Source: Echinococcus granulosus (Eukaryota; Platyhelminthes; Cestoda; Cyclophyllidea; Taeniidae). Taken from it: a DNA stretch of 33,014 bases. Both the position numbers and the translations under genes were made by a program. The stretch covers positions 152,370 through 185,383 of the forward strand of contig NW_020170472.1 of the NCBI RefSeq assembly GCF_000524195.1. Direction: 5' to 3'. This document shows, piece after piece, positions 1-12,700 of the stretch. The notes below the pieces were generated by a model. That model did not search any database. It was not told the DNA's origin and saw only the letters and a list, made by a program, of their open reading frames with translations. Position 1 is the first letter of the stretch, and each line of letters opens with the position of its first letter.

Positions 1-3000
1 CAACGCTCACGAAATTAGAAGACATTGGTTTTATAGACGATGATAAAACTAGCGGATTTAGTGATTAAAGGCGAAATCGCCTGTGCCTTTGGTGTTCTAC
101 TCTATCACAATATCAAATTCTTCCACTTAAATCCGTCTGCAACAGGTGGTTAAGTGAAGTAAACATCCCCTATTTTGCAAAATCTGAAGTTGAAAAGGCA
201 GAGTAAGAAGTATAAGAGGAGGATGAAGAAGAAGGGAATGGACACTTATTCTTTGTGACATGGGTCACCGTCACAGTTCCACACTGATCTCACCTCACGC
301 TTCAACATGTAAAGGATTGTCTGCGTGACTGAGACATGCCAGAACACTGGATTGTGGTGACAAATTTCCCAAAGGTTACCCCTTGGGAGTACTTACTTAG
401 TAAGCTTCCTTATTTCTTTGACGTCCCTACAAGGAAAATGCATTTATCACTCCCACACTCTGATTCACCTGTTATCAAATTTCGCAACATCAGAGGTTGT
501 GCGTCAGCTATCCACCTCACACGTGATGAGGCAGCATCCCACACATTAAATTTGCGCGCCGAGGCTGTCCACTGCCACCACAGCCACCACGACTATCATC
601 ATCACTTACAAGTGTACATACACATATACTGATTCTGTTGCAGATGGTTAGACATGTAGACAAACAGATGTACAGACATACCCAATACCGTCTTTGACAC
701 ATTGCCACCATTCGAATGTCTTCATGCTGAGTGACTCAGAGTCACCACCTGCGGCCTGTGTGGCGCTTGACAACAGCTGCACAATAAGACCTTAGTGCAA
801 GCCTTTAGTTCCTCTATCACAAGAGATCTCTCACGTCTTAATCAACATGCACACACACCCACATTCTAAACTGTCAGCATGATTGACGGTGCCTGGTGCG
901 CACTGCACCTCACCTTACTGAAGTAGGTGCAACTGTGCCGATGCACACATGACACGGTATTTGCCTCTACCACTAGTAGTGGTGTGAGGTGACACTTGAT
1001 CTGCATCACTCTGTAAGGAACCGCCACGATAGCATGACATTTTATGGAAGATGCTAAATTGTCTGTTTGACCCTCAGTTGATCGATCTTTGCATTCATGC
1101 ACAAAAACCACTTCTTTCTACCTTTTATTTTTACCTTTCACCTGCATTTTGTCTCTCTAGTTACACAAAAGTGGTCTTGCGTTCCTCATTCCTCACCCTG
1201 TAATCGGGCACAACACATCACCCGCCCTTCAGTGTGCCATGAACCTAGAATGAGTAGGTACGAGAAGAGGAAAATCCGACCCCTATACCTGAATACATGA
1301 CTATGGAAATGAACACCTATCCGAAGGAAACACTCACGTTGGCCATACCCTGAAATCCGTTCTCCGTAGAACGCGTCACAATTGAGGAGTGCGTTATGGT
1401 ACATGCTCTGTTATTGCTTGGAAGTCCTGACTGTACAGATGAATAAAAGCGTTTTGAGATGGAGGATGGTGATTTGAAGAATGCGCGGAGAAATATGGGG
1501 TGGCTTTTTTTCCTACTGAGGCCACGATGACCTAGGGAATACAGTCATGTTTGTCCTACCACTGAAGACTATCTCGTAGCAGTAAATTCCTGGTATTTAT
1601 CTTTAAGTTGCCCATTTCTAAACATCTTTTGCAATTTCTGACGTATTTGGCCTATTTTACTGGCAAAGAATTGGTACAACATGGCCCGAGACTGAAGAAT
1701 CTTGCAAAATTTAATGACTTATTCCCGCGAATAACCATTAAGGGTAATCTCTGAATTCCTCGCCTGCCTATAATTCAAACTACTCTTCCTGATGACCCAA
1801 ATGTCCATTTGAAAGGTGTAAATAAAAAAAACGTGACTGCTGAGAGGGTTGATGTGAGCCTATAAGTCGGTGCCTTCTGGAGAATGATCGACGCGGTACG
1901 TCTGTCATGTTCAGGCGTGAAGAACAAATTGGTGTCTTTAACCATTCAAGCACCCACACAGCCTCCACAATTGTGTTGGTATGATGAGTGCTTGGGAGTC
2001 CGTGGAAAATCACACTATTTGATTAGTATCCCACACACTTGTGTTGGTAGACATGACGTAAATACCAAAATTGACGGCTTAATTTTATATTCTCCTATTC
2101 TTCTACCTACGAATGCACGTCTGTCTATCCATCTAGTTCTACACATCTACTAACTTCTGAACGTCATTTTGAAGTAACTATGAGTTACACCACATGGATG
2201 TTGATGGATTTTTAAGTAGGATGATAGATCTACCATCTCACTTGCCAATCTACACTTACAGCTAAAATCTGCAAGACAATGGACAGATTAAGGGGATAAA
2301 CGCATTCGGATCGGACTACAGAAGGCTTTCACTGAGGATGCACTGTCGGAAGGCTATGATTTAAGGCTAAAACGGATCCTCCTCTCCTACAGGCCCGCTG
2401 TCCGCACATGCTGATATGTAGCAAATTAATAGAACCTTGAGGTAATTCTTACCAGACAATGGAGTAGTAACAATGTCAGGGGAGACGCGCAATGACTAAA
2501 AGAAAGCATAAGGAAATCTTTCAGTTTTAAGCGTGAACGTTTACGACTGCCATATCACAAGCAGAATATCTATTACAGAATACACAGTGAGAATGATATC
2601 TACCAAGCAGAAAGCCTGGTGCGGATATACAGGCTTGTCCCGTCACCTGGATTTCGTCCTAAGTCTCATCATTCATGGATCAAAGAAGCATTCCGAGAAA
2701 TGGATATCATCTCATTAACAGACTGTCTCCTTTACAATGCATAACGCGGCATTCAATTAATCAGCCTTTATCAAAACATGATGCCTTCTCAAAGAGCTAC
2801 ACTACGTCATGGATATGAAGATATGGTCTGCATAATAAAAGGAGGAAGAACACAGCTGATGGCATATAGAGAGACCACCCATAAAGGGTGCACCTTTAAC
2901 AGTGCTCAAAAAGGCGAGCGGGGAGATGTGTGATAAATGTCAGCATTCAGTGAGCACAAATCGCGTTATGATATAGTCATCATCGATCGATGAGGTGAAA

Positions 3001-3535
3001 AAATTGTACTCGAGGCGTGCGTTGTCCTGACTTCTGCTCCCTCCTCATCACATTGTCCAAAAAAGACCCTGCATAGTCCGACTTCCCATTGGAAGGGAAC
3101 GTAGACTAAAGAGGAAGAGATAAGGGCCAGACATAGTATACTTAAAAAATTGCAAAGATCCAGGTTTCTATACCAGTGATAAGCTAACGTAGTACAAGAG
3201 ATCTACAAAAGAAATAATGAAACAATTTTCGACTGATTTGGGCAAACTGTCCTAAGTAAACTGTCGCACGCAAAGCAATTCGTCCCATAATAAATATTTA
3301 ACATTGCTGAAAGTTCGAGGTAAAAAAGTCCAGTTTGCCTTATTATGTTAACTGATTGGTAATTTAACTACAATTGAAGTAATTGTACGGTAAGAGTTTA
3401 TGGGATTTCTTTCAGTGGTTACTCAAGATGAAGCTGCACAAAAATAACACTAAATGCGTAAAACAGAATTTTGCTAGAATTATGGTTCTAGAGCCCAACT
3501 TTTAGATAAATTCTATTATATCATGAATTGTTTAA
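1..3535. other. 5' flank, no gene recognised
   Basis: The longest open frames are 60-100 codons, with no recognisable domain, no consistent splice structure and many stops. One frame at 336-632 ends in a histidine-rich stretch encoded by repeated CAC/CAT triplets, which looks like simple sequence rather than a conserved protein. The final 150 bases before the aminopeptidase are AT-rich and contain a TATA-like string (tattatatc, about 3515-3523), but I cannot show that it is a promoter. Nothing else can be supported here. Confidence 0.5.
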
Positions 3536-3628
3536 ATGTTTCGACAACTATTCCGCTCGGCGACCTATGTTATTAAAAGTCGTTCCATCTCGTTTTTTGT
3601 TCATGCATTTCTTGCAGACGCAGAGATT
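3536..3628 (+). CDS. Possible N-terminal extension of the aminopeptidase (upstream in-frame ATG)
   Basis: ATG 3536 is in frame with ATG 3629, with no stop between, and is immediately preceded by an in-frame TAA (3533-3535). The 31 extra residues start MFRQLFRSATYVIKSR and are rich in Arg, Ser and aromatics with no acidic residue until the end, so they resemble a mitochondrial presequence. Human PSA likewise has an upstream Met that adds an Arg-rich leader before the conserved start. However, a strong splice-acceptor-like sequence lies inside this stretch (ending 3617), so many transcripts may lack the upstream ATG. The extension may be an alternative isoform or simply leader sequence. Confidence 0.4.
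3588..3617 (+). promoter_or_regulatory. Candidate 3' splice (or spliced-leader trans-splice) acceptor before the start codon
   Basis: A pyrimidine-rich run (tctcgttttttgttcatgc, then atttcttgcag) ends in CAG at 3615-3617, only 11 nt before ATG 3629. No coding exon is needed upstream, because the protein alignment begins just after ATG 3629. It could accept a 5' UTR intron or, if the organism is a flatworm, a spliced leader. No leader donor is visible in the window. The inference rests on acceptor quality only. Confidence 0.4.
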
Positions 3629-3754
3629 ATGGCTGAGGACATTGCTCGACATTATCGACTCCCGAGAGTAGTAAAACCCGTCAACTACAGGCTCGACTTT
3701 GTCCCCAACTTTTCAAGCCTAACGTTCACCGCTCGTGCTTCCGTAGAGTTACAG
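3629..3754 (+). CDS. Aminopeptidase exon 1
   Basis: Codes for residues 1-42, beginning [12 protein letters not shown] and covering the first strands of the N-terminal beta domain ([12 protein letters not shown], then [12 protein letters not shown]), as in PSA. It ends in CAG with donor gtaact, phase 0. Confidence 0.9.
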
Positions 3755-6700
3755 GTAACTCTCAATTTGTCTTTCGCGTTTTATTTGCTCATTGATTTTC
3801 CATTTCCCTTTATTAGGACTCATATTTTTTGCAATTCGTGTTGCTAAGAGCTTTGTCCTTATTGTAGTTGGATCGGGAACCATTGGCCTTTTTATTTTGC
3901 ACGAGTTCCTTTGTGTTTAAGGTGATCGAACCAACCAACCGAATAATTTTCAACTCTCGAGGGCTTGAAATATTATCTGCAACATACCACGATAGTAAGC
4001 TTATTTAACCTATTGATAAAATCAACCAAAAATTTTAGCTCTAGCTACGATTACATACGATGAAGAGCAGGAAATAGTTATATTTGGGTTCCCCACTGAA
4101 CTTCAGGTTGATTGTGTAGTGATTTTCGTAACGTATTTTGCCTTATTTAGTCTGGAAAAGGATATTTAAACCTGGACTTCCATGGAAAATTTGCCAATGA
4201 TATGCTGGGTCTTTATCATAGCACTTATACGGATGTAATGGGCAAAAAATACAACATTATTGCAACGCAATTTGAGGCAAGTTCTACAGCTTCTAACAAT
4301 CTGTCCTGTAATTAGCTCCTATACAGGATGCTGTTGATTTCTTTAGTCAGTGTTTGCACGTCGAGCGTTTCCGTGCATGGATGAACCGGATCGCAAAGCG
4401 ACTTTTGAAATCAGCATCGTTGCTCTTGACGACCAAGTTGCCCTCTCAAACATGGTTAGTTTTTATCTAGTCTTGCAATTCGTCAATAGCAACTCTTTTG
4501 GAGCTCTTATGGCTTACGAATTCGCTCAGGCTAGTCTCTGTCCTACTTTTGATAGATGGAGGGAATTATGATTGTAACATATTTTGTAACGATTCTTGAT
4601 TTGAACTTCTTTAAAAGTCAAATTTGCTTCTAAAGAAGGACTTTACGTTGTAATGTTTAACGCGTCCTCGACAGGGCTACGTGAGAAGGTTCATGAGGAT
4701 GTTTGAGCTGCTTACTGATTGTCTATGGTCATTGTTGGCCTTTGGTTAAACCACTTTCCAATACCTTTTTCTGTTACATTTGAGAGGAAGTTATCCAAAC
4801 TTCTTATGAATTGAAACATTTAAGGCTAGCTGGCAAGAAAACTCTTATTGTGTAAAGGTTTGTTCTTTTTTTATAAGCCTGATTACTGAAGTACATACTG
4901 GTAGAATGCGATCAGGGTCATGTAGTATGCATTGTGCTTGCCGTAACGCAGCAAATCGAATTTCTTCGCATCTTCCTGATTTTGATAGGAATCCTCGTAC
5001 CACGCTTTGTCTCTGGTAAGCAGACTGAGATCCGTAGACCTGAAGAAGATTTAGCGTTTTGTGGCGTTGTGTCGAATGGCCTTATAGGTTACCGAAAAGG
5101 TTCGGATAAATCGTTTTTTACCCTCCATTCGCCTTTGACATATGTCTGACCATGCCCCTTTGGCTAACACCAGCCTCCCCTAGTTTGGATAGCAAATTTG
5201 CCAAAGCTGGCGCCTTTTCAACTATTTGGTGCCATGTGCGCTAATTCGTGCATCCACAGTAGATACCTTCATTATATGGTACGCATATTAGGTATCTAAA
5301 CACCCAACTCTGCATTGTCTTCAAATCGGGTTCTTTTTATCATCACCGTGTCGGTGTGAGTCATCGCTGAGGTTGTGGTAAGATATACCAGTACCGGAGA
5401 ATGGACTATTTAGCATATATGGATAGTAAGGGTTGTGAAGAATACGTCGAAAAATATACGCTGATGTTGTTTTTCATTTTATTATTTCAAATTCTTTCCA
5501 GCCCGAGATCTCTCGTGACGTTGTACCAACGCCGGAGGGCTGCAGCGAACCCCTTGATGGTCACAACTATGTCAAGATCACGTTTGATCGCACTCCAATT
5601 ATGTCGACCTACATTGTTGCCATGGTATTGGGAGATTTCGAGTACATCTCTGCCATGGCCCCCGGAAACGACATTAGCAACGTCTGCTCATCCTCTGCAT
5701 CTGAGACAGAGAAATCCACAAAGGCATCACCACCGGAAGTAGAAATTCGAGTTTACACGCCGCTGGGCAAGCGCGACTTCGGACAGCATGCATTGACGGT
5801 AGTGAAGAAATCACTGCCTTTCTATGCAAAGCTTTTTGGATCCCCCTATCCACTGCCAAAGCTGGATCTAGTTGCGATTCCGGACTTTGCTTGCAATGCG
5901 ATGGAGAATTGGGGCTTGGTGACCTATAGGTGAGTTTTTAAGAGGTTAATATTGACCCTTTATTTTTTGCTGCTGCTTAATCACGATCGCATCAAACCGT
6001 CTGCTTGACTAGATAAAATTTGATCTCCGCTTCTATCGCCTTTTGATTACGACATCCAATTTAGTCCATTACGCACGTTTGAACAGTATATGACCTCTAT
6101 AGCAAGACGGTTGATTCAAAATCAATTGATGTTAAGATGGTGACTTGGATTTGACCTACTGATTCATAGGGCGTGCTTTGGGACATGCAGCTTTGCTTTT
6201 GACCACCGTGGTGTTTTTCAAACTTCATACCAGCGTTACAGCGTTATTTTAGTATATAGAGATATAAATACGTTAGTTTCTTAAACATCTTAGACGTGCT
6301 GATGTTGATGCTTCCTCTACAATACTCAAAACACGGTTAAGTATTCACTGAGGTTCTAATCATGCGTGAAGACAGATGAAGGCAACAGGTTTGAGAAAGC
6401 CATTATACCATTTACTCCTCAGTCATGCATCCATCCGAGGTCTTGAAACCCGCTTTATTCTCTAAATTTAGACCGCGTTAGCGGTGGTAAGACCTTATGA
6501 GACAGGATTTTGGAAGTATGGCGTGGTTCTCAGTAATAGCAAGATTTTTGTTGATAATGATGCGGAGGCCATGTAGAACAAACGAAGCTGTCTCAGTTTT
6601 TTTTCGGTCATGGACGGCAATTTCTCAGGTTATATCATGGTTAACGAAGAAGTGCTCTGTTCTTACAACTTTAACCTTCACCGCATACGATGGTCTAGAG

Positions 6701-9700
6701 ACCACGTAATTGCCCTTGAAAGCTGTTGCCAAAGATGCTCAGTGTTATGGGTTGGGTGGAATTCATTATTTCTTGCAGGAATATAAAATCAAAGTGATAT
6801 TAGTCGCCAGATATGGTAATGAATGTGAGATTATTTCCGGTATAAGTGGGGCTCCGTACCATCAGCCTAAGAATCAAATTTCAGCTAGCCTCCAAAGGCT
6901 CTCGCAATGCTCTCCTCACACCACTTTCTCACTTATTGCCTTTCTATTCGCCCATGTTTCCAGAGAGACGGCGCTTTTGATCGACCCGGAGAACTCCTCT
7001 CTTTCGTCAAAACAGAACGTAGCGCTGACAGTGGCACACGAGGTGTCACACATGTGGTTCGGTAACCTTGTGACAATGTCGTGGTGGACAGATCTGTGGC
7101 TTAATGAGGGCTTCGCGACGTGGGCCGAATACCTTGCTGTGGATCACTGCTTTCCTGACTACGACATTTGGGTAAGTCGTCCTAATCATTATGATCTCTG
7201 GTGCTTAAAATTACTTAGTTGTTGAAATGGGATAGAGCCGAATCTGGACTATGCAACTGGACATACCGCAGCATCCGAGGACCCCCATTGATAAATTCTC
7301 TCCTCTATTGTCCGGCTGGAAGTGCTGTCTTGTTCCTTTGCTTGGAGCACGTGATCAGATTTGCGATATTCTAAGGCTAGCTAATTAAGTGTATTCTTCG
7401 TCTAGATATCTTCATGTAGCTCTTTTGTGTCCGACCACTGGGAAGCTATTGCCAATTACGACTAGGCGCTCAGAGGAAAATCAACTAGCACGGTCTACGT
7501 AGTTGATTGCCATGATAATTTTTTTGTCCTTAAGCCAAGGCGGTTCGACATCTGCATTGCTTAACTTAATCCACTGACAAAATCTTGATCTCTTGGAAGA
7601 TATTTCAAGTTTCTGGAGGGTTTGTGAGTGATCGATAGACTTTTTGGAGTTGGGTTTTGGAAGATTAGAATGTAACTTAAAAAATCTGGCGTGACTACAT
7701 ATTACAGAAAATTTCCATAGCCATTACAACAGATGGAAGGCTGTTCTGTGTCATGGTCTTTGCTTACAACCGTCAAGACTCTCATTCAGCTTTCCGCCGA
7801 AAAGTTGATTCACCTGGGTTTATGGATTCCCTTTGGAAGTTGTTTTTCTCATTCTGGTGGTTGTAGTCATCTAGGTGTCCTAGGTGTGTTGTAACCAAGG
7901 CACCAGTGCGGTCACTTTTGAACAATTTTAGGCACTCACGGACAAGGTGACATTTTAATTGTAATGTCCATATCGAGTACATGTAAACAAGGGTGAATTG
8001 GCTCTCATGGCGCACATGTGCGTCAACCACCCATATTACTCAGGCGGTAAAAGATGTGCCATTGTTTTGGTGTCTCGTGATTGGTTTGTATTCATTCTGT
8101 AGAGATGAGCTGTCTTTAGCCCAGAATGGCAGCCTTAATTATTTCTTAGTGGCTTAAAAATTGCGTGATCAACAGTTTACTTTCCAGGCAAAAGTAGATG
8201 CATATCTCACCCAGATACGGCCAAATGATACTCCTCCCTCAAACCCTATTCTGTTGAAAGTTTGTTGTTTTTCTTTGCTCTTTAGTCAAGCTGCTCTATG
8301 GTCCTTTTCAAAAGATCTATCTTCATTGTTTTTTAGACCCTCTTCGTGTCGAGGGAGTATATTCGAGCACTGCGATTAGACGAGTTGAAAAGCAGTCATC
8401 CCATTCAGGTTTGCAAAAGGTTTTGCTATTTGTTGAGTATTTTTATTCACTACTTACCCGCTCGCTTTCTAATCGCTACAAAACCCCTTATTAGTAGCAT
8501 AGAGCAGCCTGTTCTCTTGCACTTTTTTTGCCAAGGTTGAAGTAAACAGTGCCCAAGAGGTGGAGGAGATCTTCGACGCGGTGTCTTACCAGAAGGGCAG
8601 TTGTGTCATTCGCATGCTTTACAACTACATGGGTGCCTCTGTGAGTGTTGCGAGCTATCAATCTTTCGCCTGTTCTCTTATCTGCTCCCAGTTCCTTTCC
8701 TTTCTTATTCACTACTTGTTACCTTCATGTGCTTCTACATGGGAAATAGCTTTCGTAGAGAAGGACTTGTCGATAAGTTTAAGGTATTCCAGGGTATGTT
8801 GGTTCGTTTCGTCATCGGTGCAGTAATGTCAACTTTCAGGGTGCTTAAGTCTCTTCACAAAACATTATCAGGTAAATTGTGACCTTCCCTCTGAAAAATA
8901 CTTCTAACCATTAGAGCTTTCAAACTTTCTCTGCTGATCAAAGTCCAAAAACTGTCTTGTTATCAAGCGTGCCAGGTTTTTTTTTAGGTTGTATGTGCTT
9001 GTTAATGGCTATGGTCTTACCTTGTACAGTTGCATTCACCTCTTCTGTGATTTCACCAGAGGTCATGCGTTCGTTAGGCGTTCTGCGTGCTGGATGATCA
9101 TTATAAGGCATTGGTGTCAGATCTGTAGGTCAGAAATTACCATCCTCAATGACATCACTGACCAACTGCGATTGTCTGAGAAACGTTGATGCTCGACACT
9201 TACTGCTGATAGGTTGAGCGTCCTGTCATTACCGTACTACTGTGATTGAAGTCTTTTGTGGATCTGTTGGTTTATGTTTTCTCCCCTACTCATAAGAATG
9301 CCTTTTACCACACGCTTATTATCGTCTTTACCTGGACTGGGACTTGAAGCCTGCGATGGCAAATTACGCAATAGTTGCGTCAAATGTCTTTTGCAGAGCT
9401 TCGAAGCGGGCCTAAAATCCTACTTCAAGAAGTTCAAGTATTCTAATGCTGAAACGCAGGACTTGTGGACGGCTTTGGAGGCCACTGGCGTTGACAATCT
9501 GACTGAACTCATGTCGCCGTGGACGAGACAGACAGGCTATCCCGTGTTGTCTGTTCGTCTCATTTGCGCACCCGATGGAACGTACAGCATCGGACTGAAA
9601 CAGCAGCGATTCCTTGCTGATAGCAGCTCTACTGAGGGTGAGAGACCATTTTTTGCTCTTGTGTCCAGATTTGAATAGTTTAATCCTCTTTCATCGCCGC

Positions 9701-12700
9701 TTTAATAACACTTGGTTTCTTCTTTCAACTTCTGCCTTTTTTGGCTCTAATTCCCTTTCATTTTCAAGTCCACTTATCCTACGTCTCAAAACGGATCCAC
9801 TAAAGTAGTAGTTGTCACTATTCCGGTTTTTTATCGAGTCTATATAAGGGGTTACATTAACGGTGTATTCTTGTATTGTAATAGACCACTGCCTTAGATT
9901 TGCGACATTTGGCAAAATTAAGGTCAGAGATGAAATTCACCTAGTTTCTTTTCAATGTCTAGAGGAAACACTAGTCTGCTGGCGCATCCCAATTGACGTT
10001 TGCGCTGTGGACGACTCCAAAAGTATCCTTCTTCGCATAGTCACTGATATCCCCTCCCCCTCACCCCCCTCCACCAAAACCCCTGAGCACGGCGACGAAG
10101 AACAATTTACCCCCGAGACCGAGGTCAAATCTCAGGAAATCATCTACGCCCTGCCTGATTCTGATCTCTGTCCTCGAGTTCGTCTTAATCCGAACGCCAT
10201 CGGTTTCTACCGCGTGCATTACGATTCTGCCATGATGAACACCATTCTGGAAGCTATCAGTCGAGGCGCTGTGCCAGAACGTGACCGTGTCAGCTTATTA
10301 GACGATCAGTTTGCTTTGGCCCGAGCAGGTTTTCAAGGATTGGATAAGGTACTTCAGTTCTGCCGAGCATTCGTTGGTGAGACGCGATACAGTGTGTGGT
10401 CAGTACTGTCAGAGGGATTGTCACAGATCCAAACCCTCCTTGAGGAGGCGTCCTACCCGGTGGGAGACGAGGTGGTTTTTCCCGAGGCATCAAGAGAGAC
10501 TTGTGGGCTGAACAACCTTTATATGGAATTGGCGTTGCCGGTATATGAGAAGATCGGTGAGTCTTGCTAAGCTTATTATAATGCCAGATTGATTTTCCAT
10601 CTTTCTTGAATCACGATGATGTATAAGTTTACTTCAAAATGGTCTTATGTACAGACCTGCTAATGGACGGGTAGTTTACGAAGGGCTGTATACAACTTAG
10701 AAAAGATCATCCGGTAGATTTTTTGCCCCCCAACTGCTTTGTCTTTGTTCTGGTAAAGAATGGGCGAGTGGAAGCTTGGATAAAAAGATGGCAAAGAAGA
10801 TTAGAAATTGGGGACAAGATGGTAAATTGAACGGGCCACACATTATTGGGTGCATGGAAATTGGTAATTCCAGAACGAACAGGTGAGTCAAAAATGGTCA
10901 ACTCGGTGAAATGGGCTTGGATGGAGAAGTGAATACCTAGGGTGGCAAATGGATACATCTATTTCAGAAGAAGATTCAAATCAATCGAGTGAACGCACTG
11001 ATGAAAGATGAATCGATGAATCAAAGATTACTGGATAGTGAATGAATGGATTCAAATGATGTGTATGCAGCTATCTTCCCTTCCTTTAAACCACCCTCTA
11101 CTTTCTCCTCTTTTGTCTTCAGGTTTCAAACCCATATCTACTGAATCCAACAACGACCGCCTCCTACGTTCCATTATCATCTCCATCCTCGGTCGCATTG
11201 GTCACGGTGATGTTATCTCTAATGCCCAAACTGCCTTTACTCGTCACCACGCAGCCGTGATCTCTGCATCGGTGGGTGAGGCTGCGGTGGACCAGTCAAA
11301 TCTCATTTCGCCTGATCTCCGAACTGCAGTCTACTCCATTTGCATGCGCAGTGGTGGAGATAAGGAGTTTTGGAAGCTTTTTGAGGTAAAGTGGCATCGG
11401 AATTAAATAGCTTTAAGTTTAAAAGACTTGGTAGAATCGGATGGATGGGTTTTGTTAGTGGTGCTGCACCACTGGGATCTCGGATAAAAACTTAACACCA
11501 CTTTTCAGAGTCAGTAATGAAGATTAAGTGTCATCCAGCATTTGCCATGACTGTCACGTTTTGGAGGCTGTGGAAGTTTAGTATCGGACTTGGATTGATG
11601 ATTGGATACTGCTGAAGGTTTTAGAGAAGTAGATGAAGAAGAGGGTGGATTTTGGATAAATATATCGAGTAGGTGAAGAATGAGTAGATGCATCTAGATT
11701 AAATGAATGAGAAATGAAGGAATTTTGCAGAATAGGAGTAGAGAGTTGAAAGGAAGGGATAGAATTAGCAATTTCTCCTTCTCTACCGACAGCTTTACAA
11801 CCAGGCGACTTTGAACGACGAGCGTGTTCGCATCCTCTCCAGTCTTGGCGCCACCACTAACGCTGACATCATCCAGCGTGTCTTCAAGTTCACCTTTACG
11901 GAGGACGTGCGCAAGCAAGACCGATTCCATGTTCTCCTGAGCGTCATCGGATCTGCGGGTGGTAGACGGGCCCTGTGGAACCTCGTGCGCGCTCGCATCG
12001 CAACGCTGTCAGAGGATCTGGGGACCTCACACCTCCTTGCCAGGGTTCTGGTGGTAGGTTGAATGAAGCACCAACTATTGTACTATGGCACGCAATAGTG
12101 CGAAAATGGATGGATGGAAGAGTGCGTGGAAAGCTGTAAGACCTGGAAATAAATGAAGTGATTCAAGTGAGATTGGCTTGGGATAAAATGGACAAACCTA
12201 GGAGGTGTGAATAGAAGAGGAGCAGTTCTCTATTTAGAAGCCGTCATCGGTTCTGCTGAGGCGTACATATCTGAATGGGTGGATAAATTCCTGACAGTAT
12301 TTTTGCTATTTTTGTTTAATTGGATCTAAATTGTCCACCATCTATCCTCTACTTCATAGATGGAAGCATCTAAAAGTTTAATTTCCTATTCTTTTAGGGC
12401 AGTGCTTCCAGTTTTGCTTTGCAGGAACGCTACGACGAGATTAAGGTAAGGATAATTTTCTGTTTTGAATATTCCACTTTTCGGGCTTAGACAAATTCTT
12501 ACACCTCCCTCCACTGTTCATGTTTTCAGGCCTTCTACGAAGAGCACGACGTGCCCTGTCCAAGGGTGATTCAACAGACGCTGGAGGCGGTAAAAATCAA
12601 TGTGGCGCAGTGGAAGCGTGATGAAAAGGCAGTGAGCACATTTTTGAACAATCTTGCTGATAAAGACAAACCCATTTCCCCTTCTCACCATGTGTCTCCC

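Noticed and set aside
336..632. 98-codon + frame with a histidine-rich end (possible metal-binding small protein)
   Set aside because: The His run comes from repeated CAC/CAT triplets, the rest has no recognisable feature, and no splice or polyadenylation context supports it.
4934..5149. 71-codon frame in intron 5 that could be an extra aminopeptidase exon
   Set aside because: Exons 5 and 6 already join in phase and align contiguously with PSA; the peptide does not resemble the family.
7782..8030. 82-codon minus-strand frame inside intron 7
   Set aside because: No recognisable motif and no splice structure; likely a chance frame.
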